Source: Leishmania donovani | Taxonomy: Eukaryota; Euglenozoa; Kinetoplastea; Trypanosomatida; Trypanosomatidae | Direction: 5' to 3' | Length of the DNA stretch: 64,000 nt | Assembly: GCF_000227135.1 (NCBI RefSeq) | Contig: NC_018260.1 | Span: 1,316,649-1,380,648, forward strand | Shown here: positions 34,318-45,300 of the stretch, piece after piece | Position numbering within the stretch: position 1 is the stretch's first letter | Layout of the letters: every line of letters begins with the position of its first letter | The notes under the pieces: model-generated | Told to the model about the DNA's origin: nothing | What the model saw: only the letters and a program-made list of their open reading frames with translations | Databases searched by the model: none | Made by a program: the position numbers and the translations under genes

Positions 34318-37224
34318 ATGATATCTGTGGCAAGCAACCTGTATCGAGCAAGTGGGCTGTGCGGTTCCGTTGCGATGGAGACTAGTCTTCCAGAGGCGAG
34401 CAGACTGGGAACGCCCAAAGAGCTCACTGCCTCCGTTCTCATCGAGCGTGGCAAAACCAGGGAGCACAGGATCAACGCAGTGATGGAAAGGGGCGGCGCG
34501 GGCAGCGCACAGAACGCATCGCAGCTGTTGAAAAAGGAAGCGCGCAATGCATGGCGCACGCAGGACACCTTCGTGGACTTTGACACAGACAACAGTGACT
34601 CCGATGCCCAGTCAGGTGAGGAGACGGACCCCATCGGTGCCTGTATGGGCGATGGCAGTGCTTCGTCTGGCTCGTACTACGCTTCTTTCTACGCCTCCAA
34701 AGGTGATGACTCGGACACCACCTTGGACGGCACGCCGTCGCCGTCGTATGGGGAGTATGAGGAGAGTAACGAAGAGGTCGACGAAGCCGAGGAGGGCGAG
34801 GGGATTGCCGGCAACGAGGCGTCGCGCATCAGCGGCAACAGCTTCTCCAGCACAGACCCTGGGAGGAATCTCAGCGTCATGTGTGACGTTAGCCGCAATA
34901 GCGTCTTTCCAGAGCAGCGAAGTAGCGTTAAGGGCTCCCCTGTGAGTGCGCTGCCGCCGGTCATGATTTCCGGCGCGCCAAGCTCGCACAGAGCGCACGT
35001 CGCCTTGCTCGTGACTGGCCTCTCTGACACGCCGCGGCGCGCCCACGGCAGCGCTGCCTCGATGATGCCGCCGTACACCACGACGACGGCGTTGAACCCG
35101 AAGATGAGCGTATCTTTGTTATCTCCCTCCGGCACGCTCAGCAACGGGACGTCCGCACCACCCGCAGATCCGCCGGCGGACTTGAGCAAACACGAGAGCG
35201 GCAACGCTGGCACCAGGCACCCACAGTCATCGGAGCAGAACAATTCAATGATGCTCTCGCAGATGTATTTCTCCTTCGGCTCCGAAGCACATCAAGCGGA
35301 AGCGCGGTCGCCTCTCTGCAACGATCATGGCTGCGACAGAAGTAATCACGAACTTCCTACATTGGCTTGGGGTGACGAGAAGAGGCGCCGGAAGGTAAGC
35401 ATGATGCAGATGGAGGCGATGCTGCCACTTCACGGGCATGCGAACCGCGTCAGCCACAACGAGGACTCCGTTGTCGGCAGCATCTCTGGCTTTTGGCCTA
35501 GCAATGACGAAAAGAGTGAGGATAACATGTCGACACGGCCGTTGATGAGCAAGATGGATAGCACCTTTCCGTCCTTCCTGAGGTACGCAGATGCGCGTTC
35601 GCCCTGCAACATCTCAGAAGAGACGCGAAACGCATCTTGCGGAACGAAGCAAGCTGACAAGCAGCTGACGACGTCCGCTGACGGGCGCCACGAGGGCAGA
35701 AACGAGCACAGCAGCAATTCCACTGGCCATCTGCCGCGCCGCTTTTTGTTTTTCCACGCACACACCGGCCATGGCGGCAGTTCGCCAGGCGAAGCCTTCC
35801 TCTCCGGTAAGGCGCTTTCCCCCAACGCCATCGTTCGGGTGCTTCGGGGCGATTTCGACAGCCGCGACATCAGCCTTGATAGTCGCTTCCTTGATACCGA
35901 CCCTCATCATAAGAGCGGTTCGACTATCATGGAGGTCAAAGGGCCTTCGCGTCAGCCACCAGCGTCCTCAAGGCACGCGTTGACTGCAGATGGTGCAGCC
36001 GATAGACACGGCGCAAGCACAGCAACGGCGGGCGACAGCGAAACCTCGTCGGGCCGCCGTGTTGAGGAGCCGGTGCGTCGCCGACCGTCTGGCGATGCGA
36101 TCCTGAGCATCTGTAGAGGGGCCTCTTTTGGCCATACGCGTGAATCTTTCTCCGTGACCCGGCCGCTCAGCTCCGGCCAAGTGCATAGTCTAGACCCTGT
36201 GCCTTCGCAGCAGACGCTCATCGGTGTGTGGCGACTGCTGAGCTTCCGCGAGCAGGGCGACACGCCTCTCACGAGCGTCGAGCATGTGCCACACAAGAGA
36301 ACATCAAAGAAAAAGCGTAGCAAGGACAAGAAGAGGAGCAAGGAGCACAAAAAGCAGCGCAGGCCACGCCCCACTGCCGAGTGCGGCCGCGTGGGCATCG
36401 ACTCAGGAAGGAGTGAGAATGCCCGTGATGACGCTAACAAGGATGACGGCGCCCACGTCAACGCGGCACGAATGTGCAAGGAGAGGGATACAATGCGCTT
36501 GCCGGCTCGATTATCCGGCGTGAGCGCCGCTGGCGACGCACCAGCTGAATGCCATACCGGCGTGACTTGCTATCGTCCCAGTTCCCCTCCTGGATCGGGC
36601 GAGGCCGCTGAGAAGCAAGGAGGTCTCCGAAGTAGTGTGGAGGCAAACTGCCACCCTCTCCGCCGGCAGCAGGCGGCGCTGCAAGACCTGTCCATGGGCG
36701 CACCGCCCACCGCGGATAACCTGAAGATACGAGCGCTTTCCTCCCGGACAGCTGTCCGCACCGTCTTTGTGACACCTGACACACTCACCGCTCCGCCGTC
36801 GCGCAACTCATCAGCGGAAAAGGTATCCGACGCTGCCGCGAATGCTTGTGTGCCCCAGCCCTCCGGTGCTGGCGTCGTGCGCGCCGTGGATAGTGCGAGC
36901 GTCGATGCAGCACAGAAACCCGACCGCTTCGAGAAGGTCGAGGAGCCGCCAGTAGAGAGCCCATCCGCGACAGTGCGCCGCGTGACTGTACGCTCAGGGA
37001 ATTCAAAGGTGTTAATGAACCATGTTCGCGGGTGCAGTACAAGCAGCGACTCCGACGGCGGTGCGCGGCGGCTTCGAGGAGCGCCAGCCGCGCAGGTGCG
37101 GCTATCCGTATCGCCGCCAAACGGACGCCTCCCGATTCGTTCGTACGACGGCTTGGCCGCTCACAACGGCGAAGGATCGCTGCGGTTCCCAACCCGTCCG
37201 CAGGAGGGACTGCCACCACTGTAG
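34318..37224 (+). CDS. Large low-complexity protein, function unknown
   Basis: 968 residues from the first in-frame ATG after the acceptor (MISVASNLYRASGLCG); the next ATG, at 34375, is an alternative. Composition is Ser/Arg/Ala-rich with no membrane segment. Visible features are an acidic stretch near residues 146-168 (EYEESNEEVDEAEEGEG) and a very basic block near 660-685 (KKKRSKDKKRSKEHKKQRRP), which could act as a bipartite nuclear signal or as RNA or tubulin contact. Many Ser-Ser and Arg-x-x-Ser sites suggest phosphorylation. I recognise no family. The next gene, at 46942, is similar in character but not obviously a paralogue. Confidence 0.8.
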   Translation: MISVASNLYRASGLCGSVAMETSLPEASRLGTPKELTASVLIERGKTREHRINAVMERGGAGSAQNASQLLKKEARNAWRTQDTFVDFDTDNSDSDAQSGEETDPIGACMGDGSASSGSYYASFYASKGDDSDTTLDGTPSPSYGEYEESNEEVDEAEEGEGIAGNEASRISGNSFSSTDPGRNLSVMCDVSRNSVFPEQRSSVKGSPVSALPPVMISGAPSSHRAHVALLVTGLSDTPRRAHGSAASMMPPYTTTTALNPKMSVSLLSPSGTLSNGTSAPPADPPADLSKHESGNAGTRHPQSSEQNNSMMLSQMYFSFGSEAHQAEARSPLCNDHGCDRSNHELPTLAWGDEKRRRKVSMMQMEAMLPLHGHANRVSHNEDSVVGSISGFWPSNDEKSEDNMSTRPLMSKMDSTFPSFLRYADARSPCNISEETRNASCGTKQADKQLTTSADGRHEGRNEHSSNSTGHLPRRFLFFHAHTGHGGSSPGEAFLSGKALSPNAIVRVLRGDFDSRDISLDSRFLDTDPHHKSGSTIMEVKGPSRQPPASSRHALTADGAADRHGASTATAGDSETSSGRRVEEPVRRRPSGDAILSICRGASFGHTRESFSVTRPLSSGQVHSLDPVPSQQTLIGVWRLLSFREQGDTPLTSVEHVPHKRTSKKKRSKDKKRSKEHKKQRRPRPTAECGRVGIDSGRSENARDDANKDDGAHVNAARMCKERDTMRLPARLSGVSAAGDAPAECHTGVTCYRPSSPPGSGEAAEKQGGLRSSVEANCHPLRRQQAALQDLSMGAPPTADNLKIRALSSRTAVRTVFVTPDTLTAPPSRNSSAEKVSDAAANACVPQPSGAGVVRAVDSASVDAAQKPDRFEKVEEPPVESPSATVRRVTVRSGNSKVLMNHVRGCSTSSDSDGGARRLRGAPAAQVRLSVSPPNGRLPIRSYDGLAAHNGEGSLRFPTRPQEGLPPL

Positions 37225-39424
37225 CTCTGCCTGGAAGCAGCGACAATGCCTCAACCCTCTCTCCCTCGCCATTCTTCAGCACATGTGTCTGTCTGCCGAT
37301 GTGTGTATGTGTGTAGTGTGTCTGCAAGTACCTCTGCTGCCTCTGCTATTTTTCTTCGCTGGCCTTTGCATGTGAGTTTTCAGATGGTGCTGTTGTTGCA
37401 AGGGCTCTCGAGGAGAGGAAGGTCTTGTGTCTTCTTGTCTTCTTCTCCTGCTCTTTCACTCTGGCCGCTGTCGATGAGTTTGTATGCGCGCAAGCGACTC
37501 CCAGTGACTTAATCGAACTCTCGCCTGAAGCTGGTACATATCTTTCTCTGTGGCTTTTATGCCTCACCACGCCCAAGCAATCACACAGGACAGGCGGGTA
37601 ATGCTCCCCCTGTGCGGCAACAACGACCAAAAAACAACAGCAACCAAACTGTTCGGCATTGCCATGCTCCTGCGATTGCGTTTGAGAGGATGAGAAATCA
37701 CCTCGCCTCCTCGATACACACACACACACACACGCACACGGGTTCTCTTACAGCTCAGCCATTCAGCCGCCTCTGAGGCCCATCCGGGGAGATGTCACAT
37801 AGACACCACACCCAGAACCCGCCGTTCTATCCGCCCTTCTTACCACACGCGCCCAAATACGAGCTCTCTGTGCTTATGGCGCCGTTTTCCTTTGTTCGCC
37901 CGCTATGTGTGTAAGGGTGTGCGCGTGTTCGTGTGCGTATCGGTTTCATACATCGACACCTGTGTGCGGGTTTTGTGCAGCGAAGGTGATGGGCTTCATC
38001 GCTCATACACATACACGGGAGAGAAGCAGGGTGAGCGAAGAAAAAGAGCCACAGGAGGACGTGTAACGTGCTGGTGCGTGTCTGTGTATGGCCCAGCGTC
38101 TTGCGAATGGGCTCTCTTCCTCCCCTCCTCCGCTCTCACTACCTCTTGTTGCCATCATCTCTCTCAGTTCTCTGGCTTTCGTTTTCGTTGTGGTTCGCGT
38201 TTTACAGCATGCGCAGATGTGCACACGTTCTCCCTCACTTCCTGCGTCTCCTTTTAGCTGTGCTTTTGTATTTCTGTTGCTTCAGCGGTGCTGGAGCAGG
38301 GTGGAGGACGGCAGTGGAAAGGCGGAGGTGGCCCAAGTAGATCATGTGTGTGTGTAAGGGGGGGGGGGCTTTGTGTCATGTGCACAGAAGAGAGAACGAC
38401 ATGCAGAGGGGCTACACCAGAAAGAATGTCTCCTCGTCTTCCCCGGGACCCTCCCCACGCACGTGCTGCGGCCCCACTCACCTCTCACTACATTCCCCGT
38501 TCTCTTCCGTCTTTTTCCCTCAATGTTTTTTTTGTCAACGCTCGGCTTGCTTTTGTTCGTCGCGTTTGGAACGAAATCCACACAAGCACGCAAATTCCGG
38601 TCGACCAAACTCGAGGAGCACAAGCGAAGAACCTGAGAAAGCCGGCAAGACTGCAAGAGAGCGAGAAGGAGCCATTCTCGCCTATGGCCTCGCTCTCTCT
38701 TCTTCTCCGCGCTTTCCTCCATCTCTTGTGATTATCCTACGGTTCGCTTTGTGTGCGCGCGCGTGTGTGTGTTTGAGCTCCCCTGCCCCCTCCCCTCCTC
38801 CTCTTGGTTTTACCTGTCTCGCTGCATCACGTAACGCGATGCAGCCGAGCGAGGGGTAGTTGATAGGACGGCGAAGGTGGGGGGGGGGGGCAGGGTATAC
38901 GTGCGGTTGTCCGTCTTTGGGTAAGTGGCGAGCTTGAAAAAAGCGCTGCAGCAAGCGAGACCATGGCTGAAGGTGGAGGGGCAAACACCATCCGATTACT
39001 GTGCGTGGTGTCGTGCTTGCGCAGCTCATCAGCCACCGCCATTTTCCTGTCGCCTCGTGCGCCATCCCCAGTCCACATCCCGATTCTCGCTTCCCACTCT
39101 TTCTGCGCTGCTCTCTCGGTGCTCTTTCACACGCGCTTGTGCATTTCTGTGGTTAAGTTCAGTTGTGTTCCTCGCTTGCGGGCGCTTGGATTCGATGTGT
39201 CTCTCCTTTTTTGGATTTTGTGTGTTCGTGCTCCTGACTTTTGAGGGCTGCATGTCTTTATGCTTTGGTTCGCTCTCCTCTGAGTTGCATGACACAGCTG
39301 CAGAAAACTGGTCTGCTCATGTGAATAATGTGCTGCAGCATCGTTGACACAAACATGTGCACAAAACGCGTTTTCCTTTTCTTTGTGTTTTCCACGTGTG
39401 CTTGCTTCCCCACATTATGCCGCC
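37225..39424. other. Intergenic spacer, presumed 3' UTR
   Basis: UTR-like sequence with a CA run at 37716-37733. No gene seen. 39128-39424 is the left copy of a contig-end duplication. Confidence 0.6.
37716..37733. repeat. CA microsatellite
   Basis: Nine CA units before an interruption (CG). Confidence 0.85.
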
Positions 39425-39476
39425 CACCTCAGCGCGTGGCATCTCAGGGGGCCACCACACAGCACGGTGGGCGGAA
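39128..39476. repeat. Contig-end duplication, left copy
   Basis: 349 bases that recur as 39580-39928 across a 99 N gap. The right copy continues into the element, so the two are most likely one locus. Confidence 0.8.
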
Positions 39477-39575
39477 NNNNNNNNNNNNNNNNNNNNNNNN
39501 NNNNNNNNNNNNNNNNNNNNNNNNNNNNNNNNNNNNNNNNNNNNNNNNNNNNNNNNNNNNNNNNNNNNNNNNNNN
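39477..39575. other. Assembly gap of 99 N
   Basis: Fixed-length gap between the two copies of a 349-base duplication. Confidence 0.95.
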
Positions 39576-39876
39576 AATGCACACGCGCTTGTGCATTTCT
39601 GTGGTTAAGTTCAGTTGTGTTCCTCGCTTGCGGGCGCTTGGATTCGATGTGTCTCTCCTTTTTTGGATTTTGTGTGTTCGTGCTCCTGACTTTTGAGGGC
39701 TGCATGTCTTTATGCTTTGGTTCGCTCTCCTCTGAGTTGCATGACACAGCTGCAGAAAACTGGTCTGCTCATGTGAATAATGTGCTGCAGCATCGTTGAC
39801 ACAAACATGTGCACAAAACGCGTTTTCCTTTTCTTTGTGTTTTCCACGTGTGCTTGCTTCCCCACATTATGCCGCC

Positions 39877-40231
39877 CACCTCAGCGCGTGGCATCTCAGG
39901 GGGCCACCACACAGCACGGTGGGCGGAAGCCGAGCAGCCCTTCTATCCCTGTCAATGCCCTGCCACTTCTGGCGGTGACGCGGCCAATCACCTACCACGT
40001 AGGGGGGAGGTCAGAGCGATGTATCGCTACTGATGTCGGCGCTCGGGTTCTGGATGGCGTGGCATCGGAGCGACCTCGCGACAGTGAACACGCTTGTGCC
40101 ATCCATGCGATTACGCAGAGTGTCAGTGTCACTCGACCGTGTCTCACACGGCCCGGCTGGTGGCTGGGGGGCCTGAGCGCCACCACGAGGGAGACGCACC
40201 ACGTGGCAACCCAGCATGGCTGGAGCGGCTG
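39877..40231 (+). mobile_element. SIDER2-like 5' portion of a longer retroposon
   Basis: Near-identical to the first 355 bases of the 59237-59823 element from the CACCTCAGCGCG region to GGAGCGGCTG. After 40231 the match weakens sharply but remains recognisable to about 40385, so the element here is a diverged and longer relative. A short piece of the same start also appears at 39425-39476 before the gap. Confidence 0.7.
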
Positions 40232-40968
40232 TGATCCGATCCTCGAGGCGCGGAGCTGGTGGGTTCGCCTGGAAGCAGAGGCTGCGCTCGCATAGGTGGG
40301 TGGGCACCTTGCTTTAACGCGCGAGCCCACCGCTGCTTTGCACCACGCAACGGAGCCTCTGCCAGGGCCGACGGGGGTGGAGAGACATCGTGCGTGGTTT
40401 GATCGCGGTCATAAGACAGCGAACGGAAGCATTCAACGGAAACAAATTTTTGTTTGCACCCGTCATGATGCTGACTACCATACTGTGGTGCCAGGGCTCA
40501 GTTCCCGCTCTTTGGGGGGGGGGAGCCATGGAGTCATGCAGCCTGCTCTGAGGTACGACTGCGGTCTCTTGGTGTCGGCGGACAAGCCNNNNNNNNNNNN
40601 NNNNNNNNNNNNNNNNNNNNNNNNNNNNNNNNNNNNNNNNNNNNNNNNNNNNNNNNNNNNNNNNNNNNNNNNNNNNNNNNNNNNNNNAACGGAAGCATTC
40701 AACGGAAACAAATTTTTGTTTGCACCCGTCATGATGCTGACTACCATACTGTGGTGCCAGGGCTCAGTTCCCGCTCTTTGGGGGGGGGGAGCCATGGAGT
40801 CATGCAGCCTGCTCTGAGGTACGACTGCGGTCTCTTGGTGTCGGCGGACAAGCCTGTGCTGGCGCTGAGCCGAAGCAACTTGGGGGCATGAGCACGCTTG
40901 GAAACGCTCGCTGCGGTTGTTGTCGAGGATTCGACCGCTTTGCTTGCACTTCCACTCCTGTCAGAGGC
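40232..40968 (+). mobile_element. Internal part of the 40 kb retroposon
   Basis: 40232-40385 aligns loosely to the second half of the 59 kb element. From 40430 the DNA looks formerly coding: one frame gives IFVCTRHDADYHTVVPG and then YDCGLLVSADKPVLALSRSN, the latter read from the contig after the gap, before a stop near 40889. I cannot assign these to a known retroelement domain. 40422-40588 is duplicated as 40688-40854 across the gap. Confidence 0.45.
40589..40687. other. Assembly gap of 99 N
   Basis: Flanked by a 167-base duplication (40422-40588 and 40688-40854). Confidence 0.95.
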
Positions 40969-41977
40969 GTGCGGATACCGGGGAAGGCGAAGCGCCGCTG
41001 CCGCCACAGACTCAGGGCAGCGCCCCGCCTGTCGCGGCACATGCGGGCAAGGTATCCAGGCACGCCCCCGGGCAACAACGCCGCCATGAGGCAGGCACCG
41101 TGATGCGGAAGTGCGAGCAGTGTGCGCCGGCGCTGTCAAGCACCGCTGGCATGGTGTGTCTGATGCGAGCAAAGCATCCAGGGGCCGGCCGAGCACGGGC
41201 GATGGGGGGGAGGGGAAGAAGGCGCATGCAGGGCCATGCCGATGCCCCCTCTCCCGCAGTGCATGTGTGCGGAGCATGCGGCGTCTCCTGCATCCGACCG
41301 AGTGGGCTGATGCGGCGCGGACGCCGGGAGGCATGACGAGGGCACCCGGGACGGCACCACCGAGCCATCGGGTGTGCACTGCGGAGAGCCGCCACGCCAC
41401 ATTACGGGATGCCGCGGTTGGAGCGGACTGGGGGGCGGGCGGGCGAAGCACGGCATGCAGGCAGTGTGTGCCGGGCCTCAGAAGGACCCTGACCCCTGAG
41501 GCTTTCGAGGCTCCTCCTTGCGTTCGTGCGGCACGCACCTGGACCGCCCACCCACCACGTGCACGACAGGCGCCGATCGCGCAGCGGGCACAGGAAGAGT
41601 AGGCGATGAAGGGCAGGGCGAGCGTGCTGGACGCATGGCGCGATTCGACGAGCGGGAGAGCCACGTCCCAGGCGACGAGCATTTAGCCCGAGTGCGACAG
41701 AGTTAGGTGAGCGGTGGCTGCATGCCGATGCTTGTCGACATGTTCGTGTTGGGCCGACACACGCCGACAAGGAGGAAGCGTTTCTCCACACCCTCCGCAT
41801 CTTGATTTGTATTCTGTGTTTTAATGTGTCGTTGCTGCCTGCATGCGCGCTTGTGTCTGCCTCACTTTCTTGTTTTCTGTTATTTTCTGGAAATCATTTT
41901 TTTTTTTCATCTCGACGCGTGTCGGTGGTGCTCTTTTGGAGAACTGGTGTCTTTTCTATTTTTTTTCTAGTCCATTG
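40969..41977 (+). mobile_element. Retroposon 3' region, copy 3, probably misplaced sequence from the 22 kb locus
   Basis: From 40969 on it is collinear with copy 2 (offset 19465). It spans the 642 N gap of copy 2 exactly and continues into the same flanking sequence (41842-41977 equals 22377-22512). That flank lies outside the part shared with copy 1, so the stretch probably belongs at 22 kb. Confidence 0.65.
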
Positions 41978-42076
41978 NNNNNNNNNNNNNNNNNNNNNNN
42001 NNNNNNNNNNNNNNNNNNNNNNNNNNNNNNNNNNNNNNNNNNNNNNNNNNNNNNNNNNNNNNNNNNNNNNNNNNNN
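41978..42076. other. Assembly gap of 99 N
   Basis: Fixed-length gap between copy 3 and copy 4 of the retroposon 3' region. Confidence 0.95.
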
Positions 42077-42390
42077 CACGGCATTCAGGCATTGTCTGCC
42101 GTGCCTCAGAAGGACCCTGACCCCTGAGGCTTTCGAGGCTTCTCCTTGCGTTCGTGCGGCACGCACCTGGACCGCCCACCCACCACGTGCACGACAGGCG
42201 CCGATCGCGCAGCGGGCACAGGAAGAGTAGGCGATGAAGGGCAGGGCGAGCGTGCTGGACGCATGGCGCGATTCGACGAGCGGGAGAGCCACGTCCCAGG
42301 CGACGAGCATTTAGCCCGAGTGCGACAGAGTTAGGTGAGCGGTGGCTGCATGCCGATGCTTGTCGACATGTTCGTGTTGGGCCGACACAC
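42077..42390 (+). mobile_element. Retroposon 3' region, copy 4, likely true end of the 40 kb element
   Basis: Aligns to 41449-41764 with scattered base differences and then leaves the match at GGCCGACACACG into unique sequence. It is therefore a distinct copy from copies 1-3 and the best candidate for the real end of the element that begins at 39877. Confidence 0.65.
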
Positions 42391-45300
42391 GGCGGAAAGG
42401 AAAAGCCAACCTGCAGGCACTCATCACGTCGACGTGCGCTTATTTTGCTCTTTACGCTTGTGTGTCTCTGCTTGTGCATTGTTGACTGGCCTCTTGCTGT
42501 TGTGCGCTGCTCTTGTCGCTATCTGTTGTGTCGGTGTTGGACGTGCATTTTGCCGGGGTGAGATGACACCACATCGTTGTGTTCCTGCCTCTTCGGAGTG
42601 GATTCTTCTCGTTCTGTCCGTCCTTGTGCATGAGTGCGCGATTCTGTCTCTCTTTTGCCGACTTCCCTTTTGGTGCATCACGCGTTTTCGGAAATGGCCG
42701 GTGCTCCTGTCGGTTGCACCGCCTGGGCTCTGTCCGAGTGTTTTTCTCTGCGCCCTTTGGAATGCTTGTCTTATGTTGTGTCACACAACAGCTGTACGCT
42801 TGGCTGTTGATGGTTTCGTGGATGCCCGCCTACGAGGAGCGTTGGGGTCTCCCTGCTGCTGCTGTTTCGTGACTTTGAGCGGCGCTGGTTGCTGGCCTTG
42901 TCGCGCATGCCACTTTTGCGTTGTCTCATGTGCCGTTTAACATGCCATTCGCTGTGTTTAGTGTGTGTTCCCATTTTGTTCCTTTTCGTGGTCTTGTCGG
43001 TTGCCTATCCTCTCTCTCGGGTGGGCCTGTCCGTGTTGATGGATGCGCGTCCTGTGTGCCTGTGTGTGTGTGTGCTTGAGGAGCGTCCCTTCATATTTTT
43101 TTTTCGCCTCCGAAAGGCTGTTCGGTGAGCATGTGAGACTAGCTCGAATAGGCGACATGTGTAAAGTTTTTGTGATCGTTTGTTATCCGTATTTGTGAGA
43201 TGCGAACACCATGGTGACAGCCACTACTACCACGACCACCAATATCTCCCCTCGCCGTTTTCTACTCCGAGTGCTTTCTTCTGTTGCTTCCTCGTTGCCA
43301 TGTGTGGCTTTGGCGTTACGCCTACTCCTGTGCATCTGTGGTGCTTTTTTCGCTGGGTCCAGTCTCCACTTCACTCTCTACCTCACTGTATCCATTCTGT
43401 TTTCGCTGCTCGTCCCTGCGCTTTTCTACTCAAATACCAGACCAGCTGTGATGTTGTAGCGGGGGCGCGCACGCCCATATCGCGCCGAGAAGGAATCTCG
43501 AGCGAACGAGCATCAGCCATGGTGTGAGGGACAGCGCCACAGACGCTACCGTGGGACTGGTTTCCTCAAACTTCGCCTGTCTTCTCATACTGACGGACGT
43601 GCGACTCAACGGTGATGAAAATGCTGTACTTTCACAGCTTCCCCCCTTCCGGCTTCTCCGCACGCACATGTGTGCAGGCAATGGCACAGAAAACGCTTGC
43701 CATCCAGGAGCATGCTTGGCCAACTGCGTGCGCATGCGAGGCTCGGAAAGGGGGTTCGACAGTGCAGTTCGCTGACACTTGAACCTTTCGTCTTCTCATC
43801 TGATTTGTGTCTTCCCCTCCTCCACTCGGCCAACGGCCATGTTGGACTCTCTCTCTTCCGCCTTCTTTCTCTCACCTGCGCGACTCACGTCATTATGGGG
43901 CGCGCCTTCTTTTGGACTCGTTTGTGTCCGTCTTTGGCGCTGTCTCTCGTGCGTCTATATGCGTCTGAACCCAGAGAGGCGCACCGTGCCACCACAGCGC
44001 ACGCACATCAGTGACACCGTTTTCAGCAGCTGCAGCACCACTAACGGGAGAGCACGCTCAGGACGAGAGAAACGAAACAAGGGCGTAGCGCTCATATCAT
44101 CCGCGGGCGGGACTATATGTCCATCGCTTCACGCTCGACACACGGAGCTACACACAAAAACACACAGATACGCGCATAGGTCGCGCACCGTAGATTGTGC
44201 TTCTCTCACTCCCCCCCCCCCACGCTCCCCCTCCAACGATTCTGCGCGTTGCCGCAGCACACTCGCTGCCGCGCCATTTGTGCAAAGTGTTTCTCGTGTT
44301 GTGCTCTCGTGCCTTCTCTCTGCTTGCTTGCCAGAACCAGAGCAAGGGAAAGACGCACACACAAGCACAAACGCACAGGCCACTGCTCACAAGACTCCTC
44401 CAACCAGAGGCAGAGACAGCTCGCGTTGGGTGGACGTGTTGGCGGCTCTCCGTCGACTTCATCTTTCTGCTGCTGCGCATCTTTTTTTTTTCTTTGACTT
44501 TGTGCGTCCGTCGTCATTGAAGGCGAGCGCTCTGTTGTTTGCCCTTACGTGTGTGTGTGTGGCACACGTGCCGCTGCTTCAACGTCCTCGATCACCTTTG
44601 ATTTGTTTTGTGTTTCCTTCCTTTTCTGCTCCTTACACCTGCGGCGTTGTTTGTGGCTGTGAAACCTGCTCCTCAACACGGACACGCTCCCTCCCCCGAT
44701 CCCCTCCCTTCCTTTTCCTTTCCTTCCATTGCCATTCAGCTCACTGTTGTCGCCCCGTCCATCTCCCTCCTCTATCCTTGAGTGTTGGCTAGCGAGAGCG
44801 TTTCCGAGTACTGACGACAAGTCTGCTGAGCACCGCCGAAGGGAAGGAGGACGGGGAAAAACAAGCCGCAGCATTCACCGCACAGTGATCGCAAGAAAAC
44901 TTGAGCTTGGAGAAGCTCGTCATTGCGCTGTTTCCGTCGTCGTGGTTAGCGTTGCCCACCGTGCGGATACCAGTGGCTGCTGAAAGGGGAAGAGGTAGCG
45001 CTTACATCGAGTTGGAGGACAAGGAAAGAGAAACGCTGTGACGGTGCTGGTCGTGGGGCTTTATCTTACTACCGCCGCCCTCTCTCGTGGTGCATGCTGA
45101 CGTTGTCTCTCTTCGGTGGAGGTTGTCAGCATCGCCTGTCGGCTTCCCCCCCTCCCCCCGCTTTTCTCTCTGCTCGATCTGCTGCACCCCTCCCCCAACC
45201 CACACCTGTCTGTGGCTTGTTTAAGGCATTCCTTTCGCATTGGATAATCGCCGGTGCCGTCTGCGTGTATTGCAGACGTGAGGGATAAGTGGCGGTGGGA

